Source of the DNA: Anoplopoma fimbria
Lineage: Eukaryota > Chordata > Actinopteri > Perciformes > Anoplopomatidae
Assembly (NCBI RefSeq): GCF_027596085.1
Contig: NC_072457.1
Coordinates: forward strand, 2,074,471-2,138,470
Direction of reading: 5' to 3'
Length of the DNA stretch: 64,000 nucleotides
The stretch's first letter is position 1. Each line of letters opens with the position of its first letter. Below the pieces are notes generated by a model. It was not told the origin of the DNA and ran no database searches. It was given only the letters and a program-made list of their open reading frames with translations. Of this stretch, positions 61,695 to 64,000 are shown in pieces. A program made the position numbers and the translations under genes.

Positions 61695-63385
61695 TGTTGT
61701 GGCAAAAAGGAACAGGAGCAGTCACTGATTGTTGGATTCAAACCGTACAACAGAACATGGGAGCTGATCTCATTCTCGGCTGTTCGGGTACTTATTGTTT
61801 AAATATACGGATCACCATGGTTGACTAGAGGTAGCTCATTTTTCCCCCATGTAAGGGTGACATGATGACTCCTTATCAATAATCCAATTCATTCCAATAA
61901 TCAGTACAAAGCCTTAGGATTGTGGAGTATTTTTGAATAAATGCAAAAAAATGATGTTTAATCAGAGCTGACACTGAATGTTAAAGGTCCACTTTTTGGG
62001 ATTTAGGAGAGTTATTAATTTTGGAGCAAATGTATTACACTGCAATCTAGTTTACTGGTGCTCTCACCTCTTCTTTAACGCCATTGCAAGACAAACCAGC
62101 CCTTGTACCCTTTCTCTAAATCCCCCACAGGGTGAGGCCTGCCTTCAGTACATCAGTGTTGGCTCCTGAGCGCTCGGCTAACCAGGGCCACATCTGTCAC
62201 ACCAAACTAATAAGGAGGGAGCGTGATGACTTGGGAAAAAAAGAGAAAAAAGCTGTTAGAAAGCGAGGAGGTAGAAACAAGTAATCACACTGCTCCAGAC
62301 AGAAGCAGCCAGTAAAATGCTAAACTGCCAAAAAGACTCATGGGGGGAAAAAAGGAGAAGCACAAGAAGAGCAAGAGATTAGTCTCACAAAGAGATAATG
62401 AGATCTGTAAATGAGAGTAATATTCTATAAGAGGTTGATGGCTGGTAAGAGGAAGAACTAAGCTATTAAAGAGCTTAGGTTAGCGTGTGATACAACAAGA
62501 TATACCCTAAAGGAGGTTGATAAAAAAAGAAGGCCAAGTTAACCTTCCCAGAAAGAAAATAGGTAATTATAGAGGTGGATATGGGAAAGAGCTGTTTGAT
62601 TGGATAACCTTTTCTTGGAAATTGCGAGAACCGTCTTGGCAATCATCCCCCCCGTCTGCAGCTCTTATTTAACTGTAAACCTTATTAAGGTGACATGAGA
62701 TACACTTGGGGAGAAAGACAGAGAGAGAGGGGGGGGTTCTGTAATGAAGACGACAGAAGAGAGAGAAAAAAAAAAGAGAGGGACCAATGGGAATGCTCCC
62801 TCCAAAAGGTCTGAAGCGTGAAGGCGCTCCGTCTCATTATTGGGCGAGATGACCGAGTCGGGTTGACAGTTCGAGGTTCCGTGTCAATGGTAGTGAATAG
62901 ATTTGGTATCGTAAAGAAAGACTTGGCAGACGTGGAGAACGGAGATGGTTCTCCCAAGACGCCGGAAAGAAGGACCGTGACTAATAAAGAAGGATGGATT
63001 CATCTCTCCCTCTGACTCCTTACTCTTTCCACCTGTCTGATCTACCAGGTACAACTTAGCACTTTTAAGGACAATCGAGCAGCCGATGAAAATGTCAGAG
63101 CCCCTTCACTCATGTCCATGCAACATAATATCCAATCAGTGCCTGGTGTTTTGAAATCATCACTAAGTGGCTCAGCTCTGCTTATTTTTGTTTCATGGTT
63201 ACAGCTAAAGAAACGGTAATCTTTTTCTGATTCCAGGCACAACAGTGATGCAGGCTGGTTACTTACTGAAGTACTAACATTAAGCAAATCAATTCGAAAC
63301 GAGGGAGAGCAAAAGGTTTTTAGCTTCCTGTCAGTAAGCAAAATGTCCTGCTTTTCAGAGAGAGATAGAGCAGAAATGACTTGAC
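61695..63385. other. Non-coding stretch
   Basis: No gene recognised. Purine-rich around 62.2-62.8 kb. Open frames are short and without domains. Confidence 0.5.
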
Positions 63386-63387
63386 CA

Positions 63388-63872
63388 GGCTGCAACCTCC
63401 GGTTCCACCAAGTGAAGCCAATGAGGAAGAGTCTTAAAACCTGCATTCTCTCTAATGTCCACCAGGGGGCGACTCCTCTGGTTGTATAGAAGTCTATGAG
63501 AAAATGACTCTACTTCTCTCTTGATTTATTCCCTCAGTAAACATTGTAAACATGAGTTTATGGTCTCAATCTCTAGTTTCAAGTCTTCTTCAATACAGCA
63601 TGATGTTCATTTAGTAAAATATGGTCAATTTAGGGTCAAATAGACCATAATGAACAGAATACTTTAGGGTGGCCTTACTGTGATTGACAGGTCCCTGCCT
63701 CTACCAGAGTCGTATCCGTCACTACATCACTCCTGCACATACCAAATATGATAACTATCCCTTAATCAGTTGCAAAAAAAAAGAACGTCTAACTCGAGGC
63801 TTCATAACATCAGTCCACAAACCAATGGGTGACATCACCATGACTACGTCCACTTCTTATATACAGTCTATG
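63388..63872 (-). mobile_element. Dispersed repeat family 1, copy E
   Basis: Minus-strand copy running from CTTCTTATATACAGTCTATG (its 5' end, at the right) to GCAACCTCCGGTTCCACCA (its 3' end, at the left). Positions 63486-63618 are the exact reverse complement of 47712-47844 in copy C. It retains the CAGGGGGCGACTCC segment lost from copies A and C. Confidence 0.8.
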
Positions 63873-64000
63873 CAAACAACCAGTTCAATTCTCGCTCAGT
63901 TGGTGTTAACCAGATCTCCCCGTCTGTGTTTACTGCACTTTTGTCAATGACCAGTTTAAAGGATCGAACAATTCTTCAATATATGACTTATTATATGCAT

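Overview
The window looks like genomic DNA from a ray-finned (probably percomorph) fish. The one clear gene is a vertebrate synaptic adhesion gene with introns. The rest is AT-leaning, rich in (CA/TG)n microsatellites, and carries repeats familiar from teleosts: a Tc1-like MITE, an L2-type LINE 3' end with its (TGTAA)n tail, a probable Gypsy solo LTR, and several short interspersed families. There is no sign of bacterial operons, plasmids, phage or CRISPR.

The securely identified gene is elfn2 (extracellular leucine-rich repeat and fibronectin type III domain containing 2, also PPP1R29), on the minus strand between 35692 (ATG) and 30895 (end of stop). I could join four coding exons by frame and homology: 35692-35501, 34580-34431, 33902-32908 and 32506-30895. 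They give 2949 nt, a 982-residue type I membrane protein with signal peptide, LRRNT, about five LRRs, LRRCT, FNIII, one transmembrane helix and a long cytosolic tail ending in a KVQF protein phosphatase 1 docking motif. Compared with mammalian ELFN2 as I remember it (about 820 residues, uninterrupted coding region), it has three introns and long His-Pro and Gly-rich insertions in the tail.

Layout: 1-5.9 kb is intergenic, with a 198 bp MITE. 5.9-7.4 kb holds a possible terminal coding exon of an unrecognised minus-strand gene and a degenerate 24-bp minisatellite. 7.4-30.8 kb is non-coding as far as I can see, with a cluster of TG/CA arrays at 22.9-24.8 kb. 30.9-35.7 kb is elfn2. 35.7-64 kb, upstream of elfn2, holds no recognisable gene but most of the transposable elements: a solo LTR at 44.3 kb, L2 at 45.1 kb, and dispersed repeats at 42, 46, 47.4, 49.5, 51, 53, 57, 61 and 63.4 kb. 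This upstream stretch could be 5' intron or regulatory landscape of elfn2, which the sequence alone cannot settle.

I did not find an obviously new biological system. The observations most worth a second look are the split elfn2 coding region, its expanded tail repeats, the possible orphan exon at 6.6 kb, and a dispersed repeat family whose ~133-bp core is identical between copies while its flanks have diverged.
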